Shown: one piece after another, positions 1-9,374 of the stretch | How the letters are laid out: every line of letters starts with the position of its first letter | Numbering within the stretch: position 1 is the first letter of the stretch | From: Candidatus Omnitrophota bacterium | Lineage (GTDB): Bacteria > Omnitrophota > Gorgyraeia > Zapsychrales > Zapsychraceae | Assembly: GCA_018812705.1 (NCBI GenBank) | Contig: JAHJCZ010000063.1 | Coordinates: forward strand, 1 to 40,939 | Direction of reading: 5' to 3' | Length of the DNA stretch: 40,939 nucleotides | Made by a program: the position numbers and the translations under genes | The notes under the pieces: model-generated | What the model was told of the DNA's origin: nothing | The model's database searches: none | The model's input: only the letters and a program-made list of their open reading frames with translations

Positions 1-86
1 ATCTCGCTAATACTAAATCCATTAGCGTTATGAACGGCTATTAAATCCCGTTCATCAATGGTGATTTGTTTGTATTGTTTTTTCAT
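1..86 (-). mobile_element. 5' part of an IS30-family transposase, truncated by the window edge
   Basis: Reverse strand from ATG at 86-84 reads MKKQYKQITIDERDLIAVHNANGFSISEI, an IS30-family N-terminal HTH-like start. Confidence 0.7.
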
Positions 87-379
87 GCAAGTATCCTAGC
101 ATTTTTTCCCTAGGTGTTGCACTTGCTTTTTGAACTCGGGATTAAGATAAAAGCGCCAATAAGGATGTTTTTATTGTTCATTGGATATCCTTTGTTAAAT
201 ACGTTAGTTTCAGATAAGATATCATAAAACAAAAAGGATGACAATACGTTTGCAATAGTTTTTCTTCGGAGAAGAGAGTAGTAGAAAGGGTTTTAAAAGA
301 CACGCATGGTTGTTGCATAGCTTAATTTTATTGGTATTATAGTAATACAAACATAATATTTCTATTTATAGGCATTCTA

Positions 380-2272
380 ATGAAACAGGATAAAATAATA
401 TTCCGTCTGGCGAACAGGATCTTTATTGCAGTATTTCTGGCGTATATGCTGGATGTTTCTTATGCAAGGCTTGAAGCATTAGGCGTTGGTTTGTACTTAG
501 CCCCCATATTTCTGGTTGCCAAAATATTTGTTTATGGCGGAATTTTTGCAACCTGTGTTGGCTTACTTTTAGATGACCGTTACCAACTTGACATTAAAGA
601 GTTTTTTTTGAACTGCAAGAAATACTTCTGGACGTATATAGTTTATCTTGGATTAATCATTGCTGTTGATGTGATATTCTCCTTAAATTTGAACTATTTT
701 AATGGCTGGGATTTTCTATATGCCAAGAATCATTTTCAAATATTAACTTACCCAGTATTAGCGCTTTTTATAGTTAAAGCAAAAAAACTTAAAGTTGACG
801 ATGGCTATTCAAAACGCCCAGAAATTGCAGTAAAAGCATTTCTGTTTATAGTTGCTCTGTATTTTATCGACATAGTTCTTTTTTATATCCCACAATTCAT
901 TGATCTTGAAAAGATCGAGATTGCCAGAGTTACTTTGCTTTTTTCTAAATATATTCAGTTATATTTATTTTTATATTTAGGGTATTTTGCAGTTTATCCA
1001 TACAGAAAAATATATAGAACAGATCCAAATGTAAAAGAGCTTTATTTGATTAATCCAAAACCCAAAGGGTTTTTAAGCTATATCCATACTTTTCTGTATC
1101 CAAAAGATCCTTGGCTTTTCCTTGTCCTTAAAGCTTTAACTCCAAAAGAATATGAAGTAAAAACATTTTCTAATGTTGATTTGCTGGAAGAAGAATATAC
1201 GCCAGGAAAACTTGTAGCGATAACATCGTTTTCCTCAAATGTGTATGAGGCTTATTCAATTGCAAAAAAATTTAAAGCACAAGGATCGAAAGTCATAATG
1301 GGCGGTTCCCATGCAGGATTTTTGCCTGATGAGGCTTTGTGTTTTTGTGATAGTGTTGTTATTGGAGAAGCGGAAAGTGCTTGGGAACAAATTATACAAG
1401 ATTATGAAAATGATTGCTTGCAACCAATGTATTCTGGAGAGCCTCTTGATAATTTTTATGAAAAAGTAGATCAAGATATTTTGACTGTTGCTGACAGGCA
1501 AAGGATCATGCAGATCGAGACAACAAGAGGATGTAAATTCAATTGTGATTTTTGTGTAATACCGAACCTGACGTTTAAAAAAATAAGGCATAGGCCAATA
1601 GAGAATGTTATCAAGATAATAGAAAACTTTAAAACTAATAATTCAACTATCTTGTTTTTGGACAATAACATTTATGCCGATCCAAAGTATTCCATTGAAT
1701 TGTTCAAGGCATTAGAAAAGATGAATATTTCCTGGAGCGGCTCGTGTAGCATAGATATCGCTAAAGATGATGAAGTGTTGGATTTAGTCAAGAGAAGCGG
1801 CTGTATCCAATTGCTTATTGGATATGAGATTGCGGCTGTTTCTGTAGAAAAAGAAAAAAAAGGCAAGTATTCTATGGCTGATCAATATTTAGAGTTGAGT
1901 AAGAAGATCATGAAAAAAGGCATTCAAATAGATGCACAATTTATTTTTGGGTTCGAGAAAGACACTTATAAGAGCTTGTGGGATTTATGGAAGTTTTGTT
2001 TTAAATTGAGGCCTACGATAACGGCAGTCGGACTGCTGACACCTTTGCCAGGCTCAAGGTTCTATTATCGAATGCTGGATGAGGACAAACTGCTTAATTT
2101 GAATTGGAGCAGCTATTCTTTGGATAAAATTGTTTTTGAGCATAATAATATTAATGCAAAGCTCACGTCTTTTATGGCTTATGTTATTACGCTTGGTTAT
2201 TTCTTCACAACATCTTCTTTTGGCATTAAGTGCTTGGTGGCAATAGTTCTGTCTTTATTTGTAGTTCTTTAG
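380..2272 (+). CDS. B12-binding-like radical SAM protein with an N-terminal multi-TM region
   Basis: ORF 630 aa; CKFNCDFC (CxxxCxxC) motif; B12-binding-like segment (VIMGGSHAGFLPDEAL...VIGEAE); several hydrophobic helices in the first ~210 aa and a hydrophobic C-terminus. Confidence 0.85.
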   Translation: MKQDKIIFRLANRIFIAVFLAYMLDVSYARLEALGVGLYLAPIFLVAKIFVYGGIFATCVGLLLDDRYQLDIKEFFLNCKKYFWTYIVYLGLIIAVDVIFSLNLNYFNGWDFLYAKNHFQILTYPVLALFIVKAKKLKVDDGYSKRPEIAVKAFLFIVALYFIDIVLFYIPQFIDLEKIEIARVTLLFSKYIQLYLFLYLGYFAVYPYRKIYRTDPNVKELYLINPKPKGFLSYIHTFLYPKDPWLFLVLKALTPKEYEVKTFSNVDLLEEEYTPGKLVAITSFSSNVYEAYSIAKKFKAQGSKVIMGGSHAGFLPDEALCFCDSVVIGEAESAWEQIIQDYENDCLQPMYSGEPLDNFYEKVDQDILTVADRQRIMQIETTRGCKFNCDFCVIPNLTFKKIRHRPIENVIKIIENFKTNNSTILFLDNNIYADPKYSIELFKALEKMNISWSGSCSIDIAKDDEVLDLVKRSGCIQLLIGYEIAAVSVEKEKKGKYSMADQYLELSKKIMKKGIQIDAQFIFGFEKDTYKSLWDLWKFCFKLRPTITAVGLLTPLPGSRFYYRMLDEDKLLNLNWSSYSLDKIVFEHNNINAKLTSFMAYVITLGYFFTTSSFGIKCLVAIVLSLFVVL

Positions 2273-2875
2273 ATGTTTTAGAAGAGAGAAGGTGTTGAAG
2301 TAAATTCGTATAATTAGCATGGATGTTAGTATCCCAAGACAAGTAACGAAGGTGTTGATGGGGTAAATGAAGACCCAGAAAATAAAAGATACGGCAAAAA
2401 AAGACGTGTAAGTTTTAATGTTAAAATGCAAGGTTTCTACCAACGTAGGGATTTGATACTTGTTTCCATAGAACTCACCAATTTGATATAATGTTTTTTG
2501 TTTCAAACAGTCTGAATTAAAGTTTTGACCAATAAACTCTTCAAAGATATTACAGAAAGCTTTAAATCCTCTTTTATGTGCTGCTATGTATAATACTATA
2601 GTCAGAAAGAGCACTATCCAATGTAGTTTTGAATAATCATAGAAGAACATTGCTGATAAAAAAATTGTAAAGAAAGAAACGAGGATAAAGCGGCTATATA
2701 AAGAAGCAATGAACTCTTTGTAAAAACAAGAAACAGCCTTGTTGTGTGAAAGAGAATCTTTGATGCTTTTATTTAAAAGCAAGAGAGAAAACCAATAATA
2801 AACAATGTTGTCATTCTTAATGGTTCTTAGTAATGATTTTTTGCTAGAGAAGCTAGGGTCTATGGGTTGGCTCAT
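2255..2875 (-). CDS. integral membrane protein of unknown function
   Basis: Minus ORF with hydrophobic helices; start trimmed to Met43 of the ORF (MSQPIDPSF, cat at 2873-2875) because the longer form overlaps the divergent lipoprotein gene. Confidence 0.6.
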   Translation of the reverse strand: MSQPIDPSFSSKKSLLRTIKNDNIVYYWFSLLLLNKSIKDSLSHNKAVSCFYKEFIASLYSRFILVSFFTIFLSAMFFYDYSKLHWIVLFLTIVLYIAAHKRGFKAFCNIFEEFIGQNFNSDCLKQKTLYQIGEFYGNKYQIPTLVETLHFNIKTYTSFFAVSFIFWVFIYPINTFVTCLGILTSMLIIRIYFNTFSLLKHLKNYK

Positions 2876-2942
2876 AGTATTAATATTAATACGCGAACGA
2901 GAAATATTAAAGGAATAGTTTTTATTAATCAAAGGGACGTTT

Positions 2943-3488
2943 ATGCATAAAAAAGTAAATTTTGTCTTGTTTGCTGGATTGCTGTTTTCCTTTGTTAACA
3001 TTTGTGGTTGTGATGCTTTATACAGAACCTTAGATAAAGAGGGGGCAGATGAAAAAGAATTGGTTGGAGATATTGAGCTGCATGAGGCTAATCCTGCGAT
3101 CGAAGAAATTCAGACTCTATTGAAGATATATGGCTATGATCCAGGGATCATTGATGGTAAATGGGGACTAAAAACAAGGAATGCTGTAGAAAGATTTCAA
3201 AAGGATGTTGGGCTCAAAGAAACAAGAAAAGTTGATAATGAAACTTGGTTGAAGTTGATAGAGTTTAAAGAAAAGCGTTTAATTAAAGATGGTAAGCTCA
3301 ATATGCATCTCATACAGGAAATTTTAAGCGTTGCTGAAGTTTATGATGGTAAAATTGATGGCAAAGTTGGCAGAAAAACAAAGCAAGCTGTAATAGATTT
3401 TCAAAAAAAGCATGGCTTAAAGCAGGATGGGAAAATAGGCTACAAAACCATATCAAAAATGGCTGAATATATTGAAATTGAAAATTAA
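2943..3488 (+). CDS. lipoprotein with two peptidoglycan-binding (PG_binding_1-like) repeats
   Basis: Signal peptide ending NICGC; two repeats of the type IQTLLKIYGYDPGIIDGKWGLKTRNAVERFQKDVGL. Confidence 0.85.
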   Translation: MHKKVNFVLFAGLLFSFVNICGCDALYRTLDKEGADEKELVGDIELHEANPAIEEIQTLLKIYGYDPGIIDGKWGLKTRNAVERFQKDVGLKETRKVDNETWLKLIEFKEKRLIKDGKLNMHLIQEILSVAEVYDGKIDGKVGRKTKQAVIDFQKKHGLKQDGKIGYKTISKMAEYIEIEN

Positions 3489-3693
3489 TATCTAGAATGA
3501 CGCTGTTTCGTCGGAAACTCTTGCAATGTATGGGTTTTGGTAATATAATACTTTATCTTCAGAAATTCGATGTTTTAAATCTTTTCGGTGCAGAGAGATA
3601 TGTAAAGTCTCAATTAAGCCCGCTGGCAATAACAACAGGGCGGAATATTCTATTTTTGTTAGATAGTTTACTTACTAAAGGGAAAGGTATTAG

Positions 3694-4482
3694 ATGCAAA
3701 TGGAATCTGGCCATAAAAGCTTAAGCTATGATGCCGCAATTTTTGACTTAGATGGTGTTATTACCAAAACGGCGCTAGTCCATGCTGTAGCTTGGAGAGA
3801 AATGTTCAATGAATATTTACAGCTTAGGGCAAGAAGAGATGGAGAACCTTTCAAGGAATTCACTTATAAAGAAGATTACTTGCCATATATTGATGGAAAA
3901 CCTCGATATAAAGGGGTGCAGAGTTTTTTAGAGTCTAGAGGGATTAACATTCCTTTTGGGGAGAAAGGTGCAGCGGCAGATGAAGAATCAGTTTGTGGCC
4001 TAGGAAACAAAAAAAATATAAAATTCAGAGAAGTCCTCAAAAAGGAAGGCGTTAACAGCTACAAGGCAGCAGTTAATTTGATTCGGGAATTAAAAGATAA
4101 AGGTGTTAAGATCGGAGTTGCCTCTTCAAGTAAGAACTGCCAGTTCGTGCTAAAGTCAGCAGGCATAGAAGATCTTTTTGAAACTAGAGTTGATGGAGTT
4201 GTCTCAGTTGAACTAGGTCTTAAGGGCAAGCCTCAAGGGGATATTTTTATTCAGGCTGTTAATAATTTAGGATCTGACCCGTCAAAAGCAATTGTTTTTG
4301 AAGATGCTGTTTCCGGTGTTCAAGCAGGAAGGAACGGTGGTTTTAACCTGGTTGTCGGTATTGCGCGTGAAGAAAATGAAGAAGAGTTAAAAAAGAATGG
4401 GGCAGATATTGTTATTAAAAGTTTTGAGGGTGTTACGGCCGATGTTTTAGAGCAGTGGTTTAATGAGAGCAAGATACTGTAA
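3694..4482 (+). CDS. pgmB: HAD-family beta-phosphoglucomutase-like hydrolase
   Basis: AAIFDLDGVITKTALVHAVAW; GVASSSKN; VFEDAVSGVQAG motifs; adjacent to GH65 gene. Confidence 0.85.
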   Translation: MQMESGHKSLSYDAAIFDLDGVITKTALVHAVAWREMFNEYLQLRARRDGEPFKEFTYKEDYLPYIDGKPRYKGVQSFLESRGINIPFGEKGAAADEESVCGLGNKKNIKFREVLKKEGVNSYKAAVNLIRELKDKGVKIGVASSSKNCQFVLKSAGIEDLFETRVDGVVSVELGLKGKPQGDIFIQAVNNLGSDPSKAIVFEDAVSGVQAGRNGGFNLVVGIAREENEEELKKNGADIVIKSFEGVTADVLEQWFNESKIL

Positions 4483-4504
4483 TAAATAAACAAAGGAGAC
4501 AAAC

Positions 4505-6922
4505 TTGAATCGTTGGAAACTTTCATATGATAAATTTGACCCAGAAGAAGAAAGCTTGAGGGAAGCCCTTTGTACTTTAGGAAACGGTTATTTTGGAACA
4601 AGAGGGGCTTCGCCTGAGACTTCTGCTTCAAAGGTTCATTACCCAGGGACGTACATAGCCGGCGTTTACAATACTTTGCCAACAGAGGTTTCGGGCAAAA
4701 CAATTTATAATGAAGATTTTGTTAATTGTCCAAATTGGCTGTTATTTAATTATAGAATTGATGATGGCCCATGGTTTAATCGGCTTAAAGTCAAGATCTT
4801 GTCTTGGAAGATGGTTTTGAATATGAGAAAAGGTATGCTTTCCAGAAGATTGAGATGGCAGGATCAAGAGGGAAGAATAACTTTAGTAGAGAATCACAGG
4901 ATCGTAAGCATGGCACATCCGCATTGCGGGGCAATGACATTCTCAATTACTCCTGAAAATTATAGCGGTACGATAACTATTAGAAGCGGAATAGATGGAA
5001 GCGTTATTAATGCAGGTGTCGAGAGGTACAAACAATTAAACTCTAAGCATCTTGAACCTGTGTCTTTGGGTGAATTTGGCGAGGATGGGATCTTTTTGCA
5101 GAAGATAACAAATCAATCAAAGATACAGATCACCGAAGCTATGAGGACCTTGATTTTTAAGGGTGATGAAAAGATCAAAACAAAATTGAATGTGATCAGT
5201 CATGGACGACAGAAGATCGTTCAAGAGTTTAGCCTTAAAGTCAAAAAAGGGCAGAAACATACAGTAGAAAAACTTGTCAGCATCTACACTTCCAGAGATC
5301 ATGGTGTTGCAGATGATTGTGCTATGGCAAAAGATGCGGTCAGCTTAATTGAGAATTTTGATAGCTTGTATCAACCTCACAAAGCAAAATGGAAAGCTTT
5401 ATGGAAAAGATTTGATATCGAATTAAAAGGGGATGATTTTGTTCAGCAGGTTTTACGGCTGCATGCTTTTCACCTTCTTCAAACAGCATCCACTTATAAT
5501 GAAGACATAGATGCCGGTATGCCTGCAAGAGGCTTGCACGGAGAGGCATATAGGGGACATATTTTCTGGGATGAGATATATGTTTTTCCTTTTTTTAACC
5601 TTCATGCTCCTGAGATCACAAGGGCTCTGTTGATGTATCGCTATAGGAGATTGGGAGCTGCTAAAGAATATGCTCAACAAAATGGATATTGTGGAGCTAT
5701 GTATCCTTGGCAAAGCGCATCAACCGGAAGTGAAACAACGCAGATAATCCATTTAAATCCTATGTCTGGTAAATGGGGAGACGATTATAGCTGTCTTCAA
5801 AGGCACGTTTCAATAGCGATAGCGTATAATGTATGGACTTATTATTACACGTCGAATGATCGTGGTTTTCTTGATAGATATGGCGCAGAAATGATGCTTG
5901 AGATCGCGCAGTTTTGGTCAAGCGCTGCAAAATTAAATAAAAAAACTGGCAGATATGAAATTGCAAAAGTTATGGGCCCTGATGAATATCATGAGCATAC
6001 TCCTGGGCAGACAGGGGGAGGACTAAATAACAATGCATATACAAATGTTATGGTTTGCTGGGTTCTTGAAAAGGCATTGTTCATTGTAGATAACTTGATG
6101 ATCGAAGAAGAAAGAAATGCCCTTCTTTTAAAGATAGGAGTCAGGGAAGGGGATCTTTCGCTTTGGCGCGATATTATTACAAAGATGACGGTTATTATGG
6201 ACAAAAATGATATTATTCACCAGTTTGAAGGATACATGGACCTTAAAGAGCTTGACTGGGATGAGTATAAAAGGAAATATGAAAATATCAGTAGAATGGA
6301 TAGGATCCTCAAGGCTGAAGGAGATACGCCAGATCATTATAAATTAGCAAAACAGGCTGATGTTTTGATGTTGTTCTATGTTTTGAACTATAAAGAATTG
6401 TCGGAGATCTTTAAGCGTTTAGGATATCCGTTTAGCAAGTCAATAATGAAGAAAAATTTTGAATATTATTATTGCCGGACATCTCATGGCTCAACATTAA
6501 GTATGGTCGTACATGCTTATGTCGCGGAGTTGCTTGGCTACAAGGACCTATCAAAGGACTTCTTAGTTGCAGCTTTAGAAAGTGATATCTATGATACGCA
6601 GGGAGGAACAACTCAAGAAGGCATCCACTCTGGAGTTATGGGCGGCACTTTGGACCTGTTCTTGAGGACGTTTGCTGGATTGGAAATCTCAGAAGATAGG
6701 ATCTGTTTAAATCCAAATTTTCCTAAAGAATGGAAATCTATAAAATTCAGCGTTAGATATAAGAACATATGGTTTTCAGTATCTTTAACTCATAAGAATC
6801 TTACTGTATTGGCTCAGCCTGTAAGAACAGCTTCGCTTCAGAAAACAACAGAGATATTGATCGAAATAAACAAAGAAGCACATAAGATCTTACCAGGAAA
6901 AACGCATACAGTTGCTTTATAG
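4505..6922 (+). CDS. glycoside hydrolase family 65 disaccharide phosphorylase-like protein
   Basis: LCTLGNGYFGTRGA, LHGEAYRGHIFWDE, KVMGPDEYHEHTPG, SHGSTLS motifs; TTG start with upstream AAAGGAG. Confidence 0.9.
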   Translation: MNRWKLSYDKFDPEEESLREALCTLGNGYFGTRGASPETSASKVHYPGTYIAGVYNTLPTEVSGKTIYNEDFVNCPNWLLFNYRIDDGPWFNRLKVKILSWKMVLNMRKGMLSRRLRWQDQEGRITLVENHRIVSMAHPHCGAMTFSITPENYSGTITIRSGIDGSVINAGVERYKQLNSKHLEPVSLGEFGEDGIFLQKITNQSKIQITEAMRTLIFKGDEKIKTKLNVISHGRQKIVQEFSLKVKKGQKHTVEKLVSIYTSRDHGVADDCAMAKDAVSLIENFDSLYQPHKAKWKALWKRFDIELKGDDFVQQVLRLHAFHLLQTASTYNEDIDAGMPARGLHGEAYRGHIFWDEIYVFPFFNLHAPEITRALLMYRYRRLGAAKEYAQQNGYCGAMYPWQSASTGSETTQIIHLNPMSGKWGDDYSCLQRHVSIAIAYNVWTYYYTSNDRGFLDRYGAEMMLEIAQFWSSAAKLNKKTGRYEIAKVMGPDEYHEHTPGQTGGGLNNNAYTNVMVCWVLEKALFIVDNLMIEEERNALLLKIGVREGDLSLWRDIITKMTVIMDKNDIIHQFEGYMDLKELDWDEYKRKYENISRMDRILKAEGDTPDHYKLAKQADVLMLFYVLNYKELSEIFKRLGYPFSKSIMKKNFEYYYCRTSHGSTLSMVVHAYVAELLGYKDLSKDFLVAALESDIYDTQGGTTQEGIHSGVMGGTLDLFLRTFAGLEISEDRICLNPNFPKEWKSIKFSVRYKNIWFSVSLTHKNLTVLAQPVRTASLQKTTEILIEINKEAHKILPGKTHTVAL

Positions 6923-7008
6923 GCGGGGTTGATCTTTTCTGCTCCATTCATTTTATTCTTAACGAAGGGTCTTTAAAAAACAATTAAGGAAATTATCAAA
7001 GGAATTTT

Positions 7009-8115
7009 ATGAAAAAGAAGAGTTTGCATAATGTGTTTCTTTCATCAATATCTCAAAATGTTGGGAAAACTACAATTGCTTTAGGGCTTTATCAAGCATT
7101 CAATGAAAGAAAAATAAAAACAGCGTTCATTAAGCCTGTTGGGCAGCAGGTTGTAAATGTTGGAAATTTCAATGTCGATAAAGACTCATACTTGATAGGT
7201 GAAGTTTTTCATTGTATTAAGAAATGCAAGACAATGAGCCCTGTAACGGTAGGCAGGGGATTTACTGAAAAATATATTTTTCACCCACAAAAGAATTTAC
7301 TTAAGAATAATATAGAAAAAGCATTTAGCACGCTGATCAAAGCGAAAGATGCGATCATTGTTGAAGGGACTGGGCATTGTGGAGTGGGCTCGGTAATTGA
7401 TTTTTCAAATGCTGATGTTGCAAAATTGCTTAACTCGAAAGTCATAATAATCAGCGAAGGCGGCATAGGCAAAAGCATTGATGAGATCATGTTGAACAAG
7501 GGCTTGTTCGATCTTAATGGAGTGGAAGTTATTGGGGTGATCATTAACAAAGTCTTATCTGAGAAATATGAAAAGGTCAAAAGAGCATTGGAAAGAGGCT
7601 TGAAGAATAAAGGTTTGAATTTGCTTGGAGTAATTCCTGATAGGCCACTATTGAGCTCGCCTACGATCATGCAGATCAAAGATAAGTATAAATTTGAATT
7701 ATTGTGTGGAGAAGCGGAAGTCTCGCGACGAGTAAAGCATGTTATTGTTGCGGCCATGGAACCGCACAATATGGTTCATCATCTTGAGGATGGGACATTG
7801 GTCCTGGTTTCTGGGGACAGAATTGACAACATCTTGCTTGCAGTAAGCTCGCATCTTGTGGGTAATCGAAAGAATTTTCAAATTGCTGGAATTGTTTTGA
7901 CTGGCGGGCTGATGCCTAATGAAAAGATAGTTGAGCTTCTTAGCAAAAGCCAGATACCTGTTTTGATAGATAAAGAGGACACTTATTCTGTCGCTGCAAA
8001 ACTTGAGAACTTGATATGTAAGATAGAAAAGACAGATAAAGATAAGATCAAGGAGGTAGGGCGCCTAGTTAAGAAATATGTTGATATAGACCAGATTTTG
8101 GAATTATCAAAATAA
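7009..8115 (+). CDS. phosphotransacetylase-N-terminal-like AAA/BioD-type P-loop + DRTGG-domain protein
   Basis: P-loop-like SSISQNVGKTTIALGLYQAF and DRTGG-type C-terminal region (TLVLVSGDRIDNILLA). Confidence 0.75.
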   Translation: MKKKSLHNVFLSSISQNVGKTTIALGLYQAFNERKIKTAFIKPVGQQVVNVGNFNVDKDSYLIGEVFHCIKKCKTMSPVTVGRGFTEKYIFHPQKNLLKNNIEKAFSTLIKAKDAIIVEGTGHCGVGSVIDFSNADVAKLLNSKVIIISEGGIGKSIDEIMLNKGLFDLNGVEVIGVIINKVLSEKYEKVKRALERGLKNKGLNLLGVIPDRPLLSSPTIMQIKDKYKFELLCGEAEVSRRVKHVIVAAMEPHNMVHHLEDGTLVLVSGDRIDNILLAVSSHLVGNRKNFQIAGIVLTGGLMPNEKIVELLSKSQIPVLIDKEDTYSVAAKLENLICKIEKTDKDKIKEVGRLVKKYVDIDQILELSK

Positions 8116-8135
8116 AGTTTTGAAAGGATGGGGAG

Positions 8136-9374
8136 GTGATGGCAGACAGCAAAAAGGTCAATAAAACATTGACCATAGGTCAGGCTCAAGAGTTAAAGAT
8201 CCTAAGGAAAATTGTAGATCTCACAAATACAGAATTAGATCTTAAAAAAATATTAAAAGAGACCGTAAAAGTTGTTTCTGAAATGACTAAGGCAGATTCT
8301 GTTTTTGTTTACCTTTTCGACGAAGCGAAAAAGAATCTGGTCCTGATGGCTTCTAAAACCTCTCATGCAAAAGAATTAGGCGAGGTTATTTTAAAAGTAG
8401 GTGAAGGTATTACGGGTTGGGTTGCTAAACAAAATAAACATGTTGTTATAAAGGAAGCTGCTTTTGAAGACCCCAGATTTAAAAGCTTTGATGTTCTTCC
8501 TGAAGATAAATATGAAGCATTTCTTTCGGTCCCTATAGTTTATAAGAACAAAGCAATTGGCGTAGTAAATGTCCAGCACAAAAAACCGCATGAATATGCT
8601 CAAAACACTACAGAATTGATCTCTGCGATAGCAAAGCAAATAGGTGGGGTTATTGAAAATGCTAGGCTTTATGAAGAGCAAAAGATCAAGGCTTTGCAGT
8701 TTGATAGCTTGGTGAAAGTAAGTAAGTCCATTACATCTCAGGATTATCTGGATGAGATCTTGAGCCTTATCGTTGTCGTTACTGCAGAGATGCTTAATTC
8801 TAAAATATGCTCGATAATGCTGTTAGATAAAAAAGCCAAGGAGCTGATCATTAAGGCGACGCAAAGCTTGAGTGAAGAGTATAAGAAAAAACCAAACATA
8901 AAAGTTAACGCAAGTATTAGTGGTGATGTTGTCACAAGCAAAAAACCAATAGCCATCTATGATGTTCGTAAAGAGAAGAAATATGCTTTTAGAGATATTG
9001 CAATAAAAGAAAAGCTGACATCAATGTTGGCTGTTCCAATGATCGTAAAAAATACAGCTATAGGCATTATCAATATTTATACAAAAATACCACATTCTTT
9101 TACTCAGGAAGAGATCGATGTTCTGCAGTTGGTTGCAAATCAGGCTGCAATAGCTATTGAAAATACTAAGCTGGTTGAAGAGGCTGTTAAAGCAAAAGAG
9201 GCTCTTGAGACAAGGAAGGTCATTGAGAGGGCTAAGGGCATACTGATGAAGATGGGTGGCTTAAACGAGCAAGAAGCTTATAAATTAATACATAAAAAGA
9301 GCATGGATTCATGTAAGCAAATGAAAGAGATAGCTGAATCCATTATTTTGATGGAAGAGTTGCAGCGACAATGA
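8136..9374 (+). CDS. GAF-GAF-ANTAR RNA-binding antiterminator (probable start 8136 GTG or 8139 ATG)
   Basis: Two GAF-type domains (SVPIVYKNKAIGVVNVQ; AVPMIVKNTAIGIINIYT) and C-terminal ANTAR signature ERAKGILMKMGGLNEQEAYKLIHKKSMDSCKQMKEIAESIILMEEL; no REC domain. Confidence 0.9.
   Translation: MMADSKKVNKTLTIGQAQELKILRKIVDLTNTELDLKKILKETVKVVSEMTKADSVFVYLFDEAKKNLVLMASKTSHAKELGEVILKVGEGITGWVAKQNKHVVIKEAAFEDPRFKSFDVLPEDKYEAFLSVPIVYKNKAIGVVNVQHKKPHEYAQNTTELISAIAKQIGGVIENARLYEEQKIKALQFDSLVKVSKSITSQDYLDEILSLIVVVTAEMLNSKICSIMLLDKKAKELIIKATQSLSEEYKKKPNIKVNASISGDVVTSKKPIAIYDVRKEKKYAFRDIAIKEKLTSMLAVPMIVKNTAIGIINIYTKIPHSFTQEEIDVLQLVANQAAIAIENTKLVEEAVKAKEALETRKVIERAKGILMKMGGLNEQEAYKLIHKKSMDSCKQMKEIAESIILMEELQRQ

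Noticed and set aside
1256-1591. Minus-strand ORFs opposite well-supported genes (e.g. 1256-1591, 7281-7769, 12122-12472, 37604-37930)
   Set aside because: Shadow ORFs antisense to clearly coding sequence, no domain-like composition
2255-3001. Full-length 248-aa minus ORF start
   Set aside because: Would overlap the divergent lipoprotein start; Met at 2875 gives a more plausible membrane protein
3497-3724. 75-aa ORF as a gene
   Set aside because: No recognisable features and overlaps the pgmB-like start in another frame
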